Shown here: positions 43,292-51,868 of the stretch, in pieces
Position numbering within the stretch: the stretch's first letter is position 1
How the letters are laid out: each line of letters starts with the position of its first letter
Source of the DNA: Gammaproteobacteria bacterium 45_16_T64
GTDB lineage: Bacteria > Pseudomonadota > Gammaproteobacteria > Pseudomonadales > Ketobacteraceae
Length of the DNA stretch: 64,000 nucleotides
Assembly (NCBI GenBank): GCA_002162955.1
Contig: MABD01000048.1
Coordinates: forward strand, 1 to 64,000
Direction of reading: 5' to 3'
The notes under the pieces: model-generated
Seen by the model: the letters and a program-made list of their open reading frames with translations, nothing else
Database searches by the model: none
What the model was told of the DNA's origin: nothing
Translations under genes and position numbers: made by a program

Positions 43292-43870
43292 TGAGAAATC
43301 CTATAATTAGATATGTGATTTAAGAATCAAGTGTCGAGATTCAAAATAGGGGTAAACACATATTTTATATCGGAATAAACAATGGTCTATTCAGGTGAAT
43401 TAACTATTTTTGTAAAACAGGCGAAAAATATTCGAGAATAAATTGGAGGATATTATGAGGATAAATATTAGGATAAATAAAAAAATGGAACGCAAATAAA
43501 GAGCATGTGATAAATGTAAATGCTCATATATCCAATAGGAAAAATCAGATAGAAATGTAAGTGATCGAATAATAATGCAAAAAAAGTGAAAAGTAATAAT
43601 TACACGAAATAGGATTTTGATTTGTAGTTATATTGTTAGTTAATCGTCGTCAATTTATTGCACTGAGTTCATTCTATACAGATGGGACAAAATAAATATT
43701 ACACGTTATTACACCAGCGCTGGGTGGAACATCAATTGATCATTTCGATTGAAAAATAGGCGCAAAAGGAGAGTATTGATTATCTAAGACACAAAGTGAT
43801 TGGATTGTGTTCATAAATGTGAGCTTGTAGTCGTGGTGGCCACATATAACTCGCGAGTATTTTCGTTGTT
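43292..43870. other. AT-rich gene-free region upstream of the regulator
   Basis: 579 bp, visibly richer in A and T than its neighbours. It holds the regulator's promoter side and the 5' side of a membrane-protein fragment. No gene, repeat array or RNA was identified. Confidence 0.45.
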
Positions 43871-44374
43871 TTGCCCCTTAATTTCGTAATAACACCGAAG
43901 TTAATTTATCTGACACTATGTAGTCTGCTTGTCCAAGCGTTCGTGGTACGTAGCGACAGAATACGTTTATATATATTAGCCATCATACTGGGTCTTATTC
44001 ATATTTTGGGGGAGGGTAGTAAAGGACAGTCCTATTCCTTAGCGAGTGCGCTAAAAACAAGCCTCGATGTTCCAATAACACTCGGTTTTGATATAGATAG
44101 AGATTTCTCCGGTATTGGTGATTATTTTGAGAAATATCGGATTAACAACCCTGAAGTCAGTCATGTTTATCTTATGCATAATGGAAAGGTCAGCCACTAC
44201 GCTACGAAATTGTCGTCAAGACTCGGTGGAGGGCTATATACGAAAAATTAGGGGGAGTGCTACGCGATAGTTTTCTTGTATTTTTGGTTTCAATATTTTT
44301 TAGTTATGTCTATTTCTACAAACTAATGGGTGAGAATAAATTGACTCGACCAGTAGGGGATTCTGATGAATAAA
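43871..44374 (+). pseudogene. Frameshifted membrane-protein gene
   Basis: The first frame (43871-44251, TTG start without a ribosome site) gives two hydrophobic segments (LIYLTLCSLLVQAFV, LYILAIILGLIHILG) and a soluble part (NNPEVSHVYLMHNGKVSHYA). It stops at GLYTKN. In the next frame the sequence continues YEKLGGVLRDSFLVFLVSIF as a clear TM helix and ends near 44374, just at the start of the following gene. The two halves look like one protein split by a frameshift, either by sequencing error or decay. The family is not recognised. Confidence 0.45.
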
Positions 44375-45565
44375 ATAAAGGCGTTTACGCTTATCTATCT
44401 GATTGTATCGACACTGGCATTGACTCTGCCATCGGCGTACGCCTACGAACCCTCTGTGATCTGCGAACGACTGAAATTGACATCGATTGCAAGTAGTGGA
44501 GAAAGTATTGGTTGTAAGGCGGCGGAAGCTGATTGGATGTTTGGTGTTGATATCGATCAACACCAAATGATACCGACAGTGATCTCTGCGGATAGACCCT
44601 CAAAAGCGAAGATATTGATATTATCATCAACATGGTCGAGCGCTTACGATGTGTCTTCGAGAATCATCATCGGAGAATTTCGTAGCCGGGGTTTGGGCGT
44701 TGAATTTATTCTACTCAATTACCAGGGGGATATTGTGCGTGCAAAAAAAGCCATCGACGTTGCGGAGTCAATGGGTATAGACCTGATCGTATCGATGGGA
44801 ACAGCAACAACCGATTTCATTACAGATTATTATGCTGGAGGGCGGTTACCAGTCGTGACGTCGTGTAGTGAGGACCCGATATCAATGAATTGGGTGAATT
44901 CGACGATTAATATGAGTTTAAATAATATTGCTTATACCTCCACTCGTATCGGCGTAGATACTCAGGTTGCCTATCTGAAAGATAAATTTCTAACCAAACT
45001 TCGGTACATTGCCATTATTTACGACGGAAATAACCCGAATTTTATAAACACACAGGTTAAACCGTTAGAGAGATACTTGGTAAATAGTGACGTTGATATT
45101 GAGCTGAATATGATTGAAGTGGATTTCGATCGACTAGATGAAACCCTCTACGGACCGATGCAGCGTTTTAATCGCTTTCCTCCTCGTATTGATGAGCGTA
45201 TATTTCTGGTGACGGGGAGCTCAAATTTATTTTCGATGATTGAAAATATTAACTATTATGCGAACGGTATTCCCGTGTTAAGCATGACACCTAGTCACGT
45301 TATCGCTAATAGTCTTAGCGTCTTTATGGCCATAGGAGTGAGTGTTAAGAGCAATGCAAAATTGGCAGCTGATTACGCATACCGAATAATTACGCGGCAA
45401 TCGCTTCCAGAGACGATGCCAGTTGGCATAGTATCAACGCCAGACATTGCGATCAATTTTCAGCGTAAACCGCCGGGGAATCTAAAGGTTCCCTTCAACT
45501 ATTTTGAAGATGCCTTCGTTATCTTCAATCATGACGGTGTTGCGGTGAGAGGTGCGGTGAAATGA
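44366..45565 (+). CDS. Periplasmic ABC-type substrate-binding protein (PF04392-like)
   Basis: 399 residues. Signal peptide to SAYA, then KAKILILSSTWSSAYDVSSR, VEFILLNYQGDIVRAKKAID, a GTATTDFITDYY motif and a second domain with AIIYDGNNPNFINTQVKPLE. This follows the two-domain ABC_sub_bind (TrpX/YtrF-like) pattern. No permease or ATPase lies beside it, so it may act as a sensor partner for the upstream membrane fragment, whose end its start overlaps. The ribosome site is GGGGAT. Confidence 0.7.
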   Translation: MNKIKAFTLIYLIVSTLALTLPSAYAYEPSVICERLKLTSIASSGESIGCKAAEADWMFGVDIDQHQMIPTVISADRPSKAKILILSSTWSSAYDVSSRIIIGEFRSRGLGVEFILLNYQGDIVRAKKAIDVAESMGIDLIVSMGTATTDFITDYYAGGRLPVVTSCSEDPISMNWVNSTINMSLNNIAYTSTRIGVDTQVAYLKDKFLTKLRYIAIIYDGNNPNFINTQVKPLERYLVNSDVDIELNMIEVDFDRLDETLYGPMQRFNRFPPRIDERIFLVTGSSNLFSMIENINYYANGIPVLSMTPSHVIANSLSVFMAIGVSVKSNAKLAADYAYRIITRQSLPETMPVGIVSTPDIAINFQRKPPGNLKVPFNYFEDAFVIFNHDGVAVRGAVK

Positions 45566-45722
45566 CATTAACATACATTACCCCGAGTAAAGTAAGAAAA
45601 AGATGTGGGAAGATATGTGCTTCAACTCAAGTTGTATGAATGGGATTGATTACGAAGACAGACTAATTTATTGGTCATTAGACTGTTTATTCCAGAAGCA
45701 AACACACATAGCGAGATAGAAT

Positions 45723-46319
45723 ATGGCAATAGAAAAAGGAACGGTAACCTACGAAGCAGAAGGTATGGAAGGTGGTCCTTTTCATAGTAGGGTCCTCCAT
45801 GTGCCTGGCGATACTTCAGGATTGACGATTGGTCGAGGCTACGATATGAAAGAAAAGTCGGCTGAAAAGATCACTCAAGACCTTACCGATGCGGGTGTAG
45901 ATGGAACAGTGTCTATTACACTAGGAGGAGCATCAGGATTATTTGGTGATGCGGCAAAGGCATTTATCGAACAGGAGAAATTGACAGATTTTGAAATATC
46001 GATGGAGTCTCAAGAGCAGCTATTTCTCAAAATATATGATGAGATAGAAAAAGACGTAAGAAGGATTTGCGATAAGGGTGATTGCGTGGAGATATATGGT
46101 GCGGTTGATTGGGATAATCTTGAACCAAAAATAAGAGACATCATGATTGATTTGCGCTATCGCGGGGATTATACGCCGGCAAGCAGAAAGCGTATTCAAC
46201 GTTTGGTCTCTGATAATGATTTGACTGGTTTTACTGATGATCTGACCCATCGGGATAATTGGTCTGGTGTACCTGAAGATAGATTTACCCGGCGTACACA
46301 ATTCTTGCTGTCCAGTTAA
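45723..46319 (+). CDS. Pesticin-like T4-lysozyme-fold muramidase domain
   Basis: 198 residues without signal peptide. TYEAEGMEGG supplies the candidate catalytic Glu, and SGLTIGRGYDM is the lysozyme/pesticin motif with Thr and Gly-Tyr-Asp. A helical body with RDIMIDLRYRGDY follows. This is the pesticin C-terminal-like muramidase pattern, which cleaves peptidoglycan. No immunity gene or holin is apparent. Such domains occur as bacteriocins or secreted effectors, but export of this protein is not explained by its sequence. Confidence 0.68.
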   Translation: MAIEKGTVTYEAEGMEGGPFHSRVLHVPGDTSGLTIGRGYDMKEKSAEKITQDLTDAGVDGTVSITLGGASGLFGDAAKAFIEQEKLTDFEISMESQEQLFLKIYDEIEKDVRRICDKGDCVEIYGAVDWDNLEPKIRDIMIDLRYRGDYTPASRKRIQRLVSDNDLTGFTDDLTHRDNWSGVPEDRFTRRTQFLLSS

Positions 46320-46325
46320 TGTCTG

Positions 46326-46386
46326 CGAGGGGCTAGTGATCATTGAGTGAAACGGAATATGTAGACACTAGTCCCCTCGATTTTTA
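46326..46386 (+). terminator. Terminator after the muramidase gene
   Basis: CGAGGGGCTAGTG pairs with CACTAGTCCCCTCG (one bulged A), followed by ATTTTTAG. Confidence 0.8.
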
Positions 46387-46537
46387 GATAAAACGGATAA
46401 AATACCATACGCCAAAGCACTGAACAATAATCCCCTAATGTTGATCTAGAATAAACGGAAAGAACCTACCGAATTTTACGAATTCATCAGAATATGCAAA
46501 CGATCATCTGATTGTCACTAAATAGTGATAGATAGCC

Positions 46538-46573
46538 AAAAAAAATGGCCAATTCCAATTATGGGTTGGCCAT
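46538..46573 (-). terminator. Terminator of the minus-strand LTD operon
   Basis: On the minus strand, ATGGCCAA and TTGGCCAT form an 8-bp stem with a 13-base loop, followed by TTTTTTTT. It lies 54 bp after the 99-residue gene. Confidence 0.75.
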
Positions 46574-46626
46574 GTGACGATAATATCGTCAACGAGCTGA
46601 GGGTTCATAAGGTCGTCATATAAACA

Positions 46627-46926
46627 TTACGTTTTTGTGAGGATGCGAAGTATTCTCGCCATTTTCTCTAACATTGATCTTTCATAGTCTATAGTGCGTA
46701 ATCGTTTTTCTATTTTGTCTAAGTTACGTTTATTTTCTTGGGTAATTGCTTTTTTTACTATTCTTTTTCTATAAACATAAATGGACTCCCATTGCTTATC
46801 ATGAGTATTATCTTTAGGTCGATGGTGATGAAATCTCTCCGGAAGTTTGGCATATCCTGATTGTTGGATGTCTTCGTTGGGCTCGGTATTAGGAGTAGAG
46901 AGCAATATTCGGTTAAACGATCTCAT
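46627..46926 (-). CDS. Unknown small basic protein
   Basis: 99 residues, no family recognised. A charged helix near the end (KRNLDKIEKRLRTIDYERSM) is followed by LEKMARILRILTKT. No signal peptide or membrane segment. Last gene of a three-gene unit; it starts 38 bp after the membrane protein. Confidence 0.55.
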   Translation of the reverse strand: MRSFNRILLSTPNTEPNEDIQQSGYAKLPERFHHHRPKDNTHDKQWESIYVYRKRIVKKAITQENKRNLDKIEKRLRTIDYERSMLEKMARILRILTKT

Positions 46927-46964
46927 AATATGTTCACGGCCTATCGGTGTGCTAGCAAGTAAAT

Positions 46965-48047
46965 TTATCTTTTTGCAGGGGCTTCGATGCTTTTCCTAAT
47001 GTTATCTATCGCCTTATCCATGATGGAGAACAGTAGGTCGACGTTATACCCCATAAGAAATGCTAATCCCATTGGTGATAGTGAGGCGATGGCATTGGCC
47101 TCGTCGGGCTTTAGGAACCATCCAACGATCATTCCCCCAAGTGCGCCTAATGTGAGGCGGAGGCGAAATTTTATTTCTGAATTTGGTGTATAAGTCATCG
47201 TTTTTACCTCGTTCATTAGGCTCCTTAGTACGAATATCAGCGCTCCAAGTAATCCATAGAGCAAGGGCAGTATGTACCCTTGAAAGGTGGTAAGAATGAA
47301 GTTTGCAGATAGTGTATTTTCAAATAACACCATACGTACTTGATGCAGAGTCTTTGCTAACTCTAGCTCTTGCAGTGCTGTAGTATTTTGATTTCTGTCT
47401 AGGTCGTAGCGGTTTTTTTTGGACTCATATTCTGCTTGTAAATACCGTGGCATTGTGTCGCTGAATTCTAACCCAAACGACCAGGCCTTATTCCAAAGCA
47501 CCAGGAGCTTATAATTGGCATCCAATTTTTGATTAACTAATTCGATTTTCATGAGTTGACCATGTCTGTCTGCACTATCTATTTCCATGTCTTCTAGATT
47601 TGTTCGAAGGGTTTCTCTATCCGCCATAATATTGATCAAATTACCTTGTAGTTCGTGTCCACATAACCAGTATACTTGCCCGATCAATAGAAGTATTAGG
47701 GCAAACATGGTATAGCGTCTGTATGACGTCACTGCACTTTCGGCTCTGGTAGTGAGACGTTTTTTACCCTTATATATAGGTATGATCGAATGCAAACTCT
47801 CTACTGTTACGGGATAAACAATTTTCGCGAGTTTGTCGTAGTTTATAAGAAACACCTCCTCGTCCTCTGCGCTCCATTGATTATTGGACATTTTGTATTT
47901 TGCGTCGATGATGATTCGGGTAACGTCGGGATCAAGCTCTGTATCGCCATCCTTGGCAATAAAGGTAATAAGTCGTTGGCCATCATTGATTATCTTTGCA
48001 ATGTCTGGAGAGACGATTGATGTGGGTTCGCTTGTTTCTTGTTGCAT
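46965..48047 (-). CDS. Unknown membrane protein with long internal helices
   Basis: 360 residues. TM1 near 110-130 (MFALILLLIGQVYWLCGHEL), then a helical, charged segment of about 120 residues, TM2-3 near 245-275 (TTFQGYILPLLYGLLGALIF) and a final hydrophobic stretch (LGALGGMIVGWFLKP). The N-terminal 90 residues look soluble and cytoplasmic. No family recognised. Spaced 45 bp from the lamin-tail protein upstream. Confidence 0.7.
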   Translation of the reverse strand: MQQETSEPTSIVSPDIAKIINDGQRLITFIAKDGDTELDPDVTRIIIDAKYKMSNNQWSAEDEEVFLINYDKLAKIVYPVTVESLHSIIPIYKGKKRLTTRAESAVTSYRRYTMFALILLLIGQVYWLCGHELQGNLINIMADRETLRTNLEDMEIDSADRHGQLMKIELVNQKLDANYKLLVLWNKAWSFGLEFSDTMPRYLQAEYESKKNRYDLDRNQNTTALQELELAKTLHQVRMVLFENTLSANFILTTFQGYILPLLYGLLGALIFVLRSLMNEVKTMTYTPNSEIKFRLRLTLGALGGMIVGWFLKPDEANAIASLSPMGLAFLMGYNVDLLFSIMDKAIDNIRKSIEAPAKR

Positions 48048-48092
48048 GTCAATGTCCTTCCGAATAGTGGATAAATCAATGGGAAACGATTC

Positions 48093-48953
48093 TTATGCGT
48101 TTATGGCATTACCATAGGAGTATTCCGAGACGAGCTCGCCTGCGGGGTTTGATAACTTGCCTACGTCGCCATTGTTGTTCCAAATGGCTCGGGAACTATT
48201 GAAGGAAAACCCCCCTGAAGAGTGATCGACCAAATTGGTGTAGACTCTGGCTGCGCTAAAGGGCAGTATTTTGGTCCCTTCTGGGAAAACAAAATTCTGA
48301 TTCTTGCCAGCACTTATTTCCCATAAAGATAGGTCCAGACAATGTTGTCCAGCGTTGGCAATTTCGACAAATTCGTCAGATTCCGTTCTGGCTTCTTTGC
48401 CATCGTAATTAATCACACCTATCTCGATATCGTTATTGACCTCGTTTCCATATGCCCACGAGGTGATGGCGATATCGTCTTTATCATAGAGATATACGGT
48501 ATCGCCTTTGTTGTTGAGTAATGGTGTTTTACTGTTAAAGCTGAGAGACGATTCTTTTTGGGTATAAATGCGCAGTGATTCTTGTGGCATCATCAGTGTG
48601 TCATTGGGGAAGTGAAAATCCTGACCTTTGTCACCGGCGTTGATACGCAGTGCAGATACGTCGATAATAATCGGCCCTTGATTGAATATTTCGATATATT
48701 CATCTCCTTTGTGACTTCGGGCATCGAAGTTAACATCGGAAATGGCCAATTGACGGTGAAGAAGCAGATCGCAGCAGCTTTCCCACCAATCGAAAAATGC
48801 AGAACCTTGATTATCATTGTCGACTCTCCTGTCGTAGAAGATCTTTGCTTGATTTGCGACACTGGATTCAATGGTGCGCCAAATACTCTGGGAGTCGGGG
48901 GATAGGTTAAATTTGGATATTTTGTTGAGCAGGAGTTCTTTGTTGTTATTCAT
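48093..48953 (-). CDS. Protein with two tandem lamin-tail (LTD) domains
   Basis: 286 residues. An N-terminal helical part to about 75 is followed by two copies of a beta-sandwich repeat. Copy 1 (about 82-172): EYIEIFNQGPIIIDVSALRI, FPNDTLMMPQESLRIYTQ, LLNNKGDTVYLYD. Copy 2 (about 190-283): EFVEIANAGQHCLDLSLWEI, FPEGTKILPFSAARVYTN, IWNNNGDVGKLSN. This is the LTD pattern (Pfam PF00932). There is no signal peptide. LTDs occur in bacterial surface proteins and nuclease-linked proteins. Here it heads an operon with a membrane protein and a small basic protein; the role is unknown. Confidence 0.8.
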   Translation of the reverse strand: MNNNKELLLNKISKFNLSPDSQSIWRTIESSVANQAKIFYDRRVDNDNQGSAFFDWWESCCDLLLHRQLAISDVNFDARSHKGDEYIEIFNQGPIIIDVSALRINAGDKGQDFHFPNDTLMMPQESLRIYTQKESSLSFNSKTPLLNNKGDTVYLYDKDDIAITSWAYGNEVNNDIEIGVINYDGKEARTESDEFVEIANAGQHCLDLSLWEISAGKNQNFVFPEGTKILPFSAARVYTNLVDHSSGGFSFNSSRAIWNNNGDVGKLSNPAGELVSEYSYGNAINA

Positions 48954-49078
48954 CGGGTATCGATCCTAGTAGAGTATCAAGAATAAGCTCGTAGGATGAG
49001 GGAATGTGTACCAATCCACTTGGAAAAAATTACGATAGATCAGGTGAAACCTAGGATTGATTGCGATCTGGTTATGCG

Positions 49079-49620
49079 TTAGTCATATAGGTTATTGGCT
49101 TTTCTATATTCATTGGGTGTGCAACTAAACCAGCGCCGAAATGCTCGAAGGAAGCTTGTTGTTTCTGCAAAGCCTAATAAGTAAGAAACCTCATATAGAG
49201 TAAACTCTTCTTGGTTGAGTAGACGTATTGCAAGAGATTTTCTGACCTGGTTCAGCAGTTCTTGAAACGATACGCCTTCTTCTTTTAATCTTCGCTGAAG
49301 TGTCTTGCTGCTGATGTTGAGTTGATTGGCGATTTCTTCATTGCCATGTCTATGGTATGCCTAGAGACAGGCAATTGATCCCCTTCAAAATCGAAGATGA
49401 TAGCGATATTCTTGTCAAGTTTATCGCTATCTTCAGCTAACCGATGCTTAGACCGAGGGTTGTATCACCTGAAGCATGTTCTGCCAGCTGCCATAGTGTG
49501 GTGATGTTGTCTTGTGGATAACGCATTTGCCGTGCTGCTCAACCACCAGGAAGCTGTTGTTTTCATTAAATGACGCTCTGTTGGGTGGATGTCGTCATTG
49601 ACCCATAAAGATATTCTATT
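49079..49620 (-). pseudogene. Broken AraC-family regulator gene
   Basis: Frames on the minus strand give a C-terminal AraC HTH ending at 49079: NEEIANQLNISSKTLQRRLK, EGVSFQELLNQVRKS, LYEVSYLLGFAETTSFLRAF and FRRWFSCTPNEYRKAN. Further 5' an N-terminal arabinose-binding-like fragment reads TLWQLAEHASGDTTLGLSIG. Between them there are frameshifts and a large deletion: the whole is about 540 bp against roughly 1 kb. It is not expressed as one protein. Confidence 0.72.
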
Positions 49621-49715
49621 GTCTTGTTGAGATATAGAGCAATACGCATAGATTAGTTATGATAAAGTTATTGAGGTGTTTATCACAATACCGCATTACT
49701 ACAACGAGGTGACCT
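49621..49715. other. Short intergenic region
   Basis: Upstream region of the Mpo1-like gene. A ribosome site (GAGGTGACCT) precedes the start. Nothing else was recognised. Confidence 0.4.
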
Positions 49716-50039
49716 ATGAGTGAGCAAGCGCAAGAACAGGAGAGCTTTGACAGTTTTGCCGAGTTCTATCCCTTTTATCTCAGTGAACATCAAGATATTA
49801 CTTGTCGTCGATTACACTTTGTCGGCAGCCTTTCGGTGTTAGCCGTATTGAGCTACAGCATCATAACGGGGAAACTGGCACTGTTATTCGCGTTACCATT
49901 AATAGGATATGGTTTTGCCTGGATTGGACACTTTGTGTTTGAAAAGAATAGACCGGCGACATTTAAGTACCCGGTGTATAGTTTCTTGGGAGACTGGGTG
50001 ATGTTTAAAGATATTCTATTGAGAAAGGTACGTATTTAG
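49716..50039 (+). CDS. DUF962/Mpo1-like membrane protein
   Basis: 107 residues. SFAEFYPFYLSEHQDITCRR, then LHFVGSLSVLAVLSY, IGYGFAWIGHFVFEKNRPAT and PVYSFLGDWVMFKD. This is the DUF962/Mpo1 family pattern with its conserved His residues. Eukaryotic Mpo1 is an iron-dependent fatty-acid alpha-dioxygenase; the bacterial role is unproven. Confidence 0.85.
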   Translation: MSEQAQEQESFDSFAEFYPFYLSEHQDITCRRLHFVGSLSVLAVLSYSIITGKLALLFALPLIGYGFAWIGHFVFEKNRPATFKYPVYSFLGDWVMFKDILLRKVRI

Positions 50040-50047
50040 TAAGACAA

Positions 50048-50075
50048 GATCGCTGTCATTGTGTTGACAGCGATC
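50048..50075. terminator. Hairpin after the Mpo1-like gene
   Basis: GATCGCTGTCA and its exact complement with a 6-base loop (TTGTGT). The T run is poor. It lies between converging genes. Confidence 0.5.
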
Positions 50076-50098
50076 GCTATTGATAAGCGTCGCAGCAC

Positions 50099-50398
50099 TT
50101 AGCTTTTTAGGCCCTTCACTACAGCAAGGCTACCCAAGCCAAGCACCAATAACAGAATGCCATATTGGTTCCATGGATCCCGCTTACGATCACTGAGAGA
50201 ATTCAGCTGAATACTGGAGCTTTTCCTGCTCGGTGATGCTTCCTGCGGAAAACTCGTTCTTATTGCATATACTCCATGTCGTGTGATCTTCCTATCATCA
50301 TGGGATTCAACAGTTTTGGGTCGTTGAAAGGGTTCCAGATGATTATCTTGTTGCGAATTGATCAACAAACCTACCACTATTCTCTGTTTCTCAACCAT
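50099..50398 (-). CDS. Possible small tail-anchored membrane protein
   Basis: Up to 99 residues. The C-terminal YGILLLVLGLGSLAVVKGLK is a clear TM helix. The N-terminal part is hydrophilic with no known domain, and the true start may be further downstream. It is divergent from yegD. Coding is plausible but not certain. Confidence 0.4.
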   Translation of the reverse strand: MVEKQRIVVGLLINSQQDNHLEPFQRPKTVESHDDRKITRHGVYAIRTSFPQEASPSRKSSSIQLNSLSDRKRDPWNQYGILLLVLGLGSLAVVKGLKS

Positions 50399-50480
50399 AT
50401 CGGACTAATGACAGTGTCGCTGCAATATGCTATTTTGCGCGACATTTTGGTGTTAGCGAAATTCTCTCTAGGGTTCTACT

Positions 50481-51851
50481 ATGTTTGCAGGCTTTGATTA
50501 CGGTACGTCCAATTGTGCAATGGGTGTTATCGATAAAGCGACTAATGAAGTTCATTTAGTACCCATCGATCGGGGGCAACCCTATATGCCCTCAGCCCTC
50601 TACGCGTTGGAGCGAGAGCTGATTTGTGAGTCTGTGGGACAAGGTATTGTCAGCGCTACAGAGCAAGAAGCCTATATAGAATTACGTGCTGGGGCATTGG
50701 CGAATGCGCGACGGGTGAGAAGGGAACACGATATATTATCTAGCGAACAGGCGTTGTTTGTTGGGTCAGAGGCGTTCGATCAGTATTTATCGTTACCTGG
50801 CGAGGGTTATTTTGTTAAGTCACCTAAGTCATTTTTGGGGGCAAGCGGCCTGCGGCCAGAATTCGTTAACTTCTTTGAAGATATCGTGACTGCGATGATG
50901 CAATCGATCAAAGCTCGCACAGAGAAGCAGTTAGGTTATGAGATTAAGCACAGTGTGATTGGTCGTCCGGTAAACTTTCAAGGTATGAATGCCGAGGACA
51001 GTAACCGGCAGGCGATTGATATATTAACGGTCGCTGCCAAGCGCGCAGGCTTTCACTCCGTGGAGTTCTTGTTTGAACCGTTAGCCGCGGGGTTTGATTT
51101 TGAAACTCGCCTTACGGAAGACAAAACCGTACTGGTGGTGGATATCGGTGGTGGTACAAGCGATTGTGCGATGGTGCGAATGGGTCCAAACCATCGGCAA
51201 GCCGTTGAAAGAAAGGACGATTTCTTAGGCCACAGCGGTGAACGTATCGGCGGAAACGATCTGGATATCCAATTAGCCGGAAAGAACCTAATGCCGCTAT
51301 TTGGTATGTTGTCGACTCTTAAGAGTGGTTTGCCGATGCCCATTCAGTCTTATTGGGATGCCGTAAGTACTAACAATGTTGGCGCACAAACAGCGTTTAA
51401 CGACAAGAAAACGGGTTATAGCCTTGATCAATTGATGCTTGATACCACTGAGCCTGAATTGCTTAAGCGCTTTATCCAGTTGCGATTGGAAAAGCAAAAT
51501 TACCATCTGGTAAGAAGTGCTGAGCAATGTAAAATCGCGTTGTCAGATCAGCAAGTGGCAGAGGTGGATTTGGATTATATTGAGGCGGGTCTTGGTTGCG
51601 AGATTAGTATCGGAGAGTTCGCGAATGCGGTGGAGCGACCATTGTCTCGCGTGATTTCGCTAATGGAAGAAACCATTCGCCAGGCTGGATGCCAACCTGA
51701 CGTGATTTATATTACGGGTGGCTCAGCTAAATCACCGGTAATCCGACAGGCAATCGAGCAGCGAATCGGGAATATTGAAATCTTAGACGGGAATCACTTC
51801 GGTAGTGTAACGGCAGGATTAACCGTGTGGGCACAGCGATTGTTTCGTTAA
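50481..51851 (+). CDS. yegD: Hsp70-family chaperone YegD
   Basis: 456 residues, close to E. coli YegD. Phosphate loop FDYGTSNCAMGVI, second nucleotide motif VVDIGGGTSDCAMV, and adenosine motif YITGGSAKSPVI. It has the Hsp70 nucleotide-binding half only, without a substrate-binding domain. Its function as a chaperone-like ATPase is not well defined. Confidence 0.9.
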   Translation: MFAGFDYGTSNCAMGVIDKATNEVHLVPIDRGQPYMPSALYALERELICESVGQGIVSATEQEAYIELRAGALANARRVRREHDILSSEQALFVGSEAFDQYLSLPGEGYFVKSPKSFLGASGLRPEFVNFFEDIVTAMMQSIKARTEKQLGYEIKHSVIGRPVNFQGMNAEDSNRQAIDILTVAAKRAGFHSVEFLFEPLAAGFDFETRLTEDKTVLVVDIGGGTSDCAMVRMGPNHRQAVERKDDFLGHSGERIGGNDLDIQLAGKNLMPLFGMLSTLKSGLPMPIQSYWDAVSTNNVGAQTAFNDKKTGYSLDQLMLDTTEPELLKRFIQLRLEKQNYHLVRSAEQCKIALSDQQVAEVDLDYIEAGLGCEISIGEFANAVERPLSRVISLMEETIRQAGCQPDVIYITGGSAKSPVIRQAIEQRIGNIEILDGNHFGSVTAGLTVWAQRLFR

Positions 51852-51868
51852 GGAATAAAGACGCAACG

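Noticed and set aside
37574-49715. Integrated prophage
   Set aside because: A lysozyme-like gene is present, but no integrase, capsid, terminase, tail or attachment repeats were seen.
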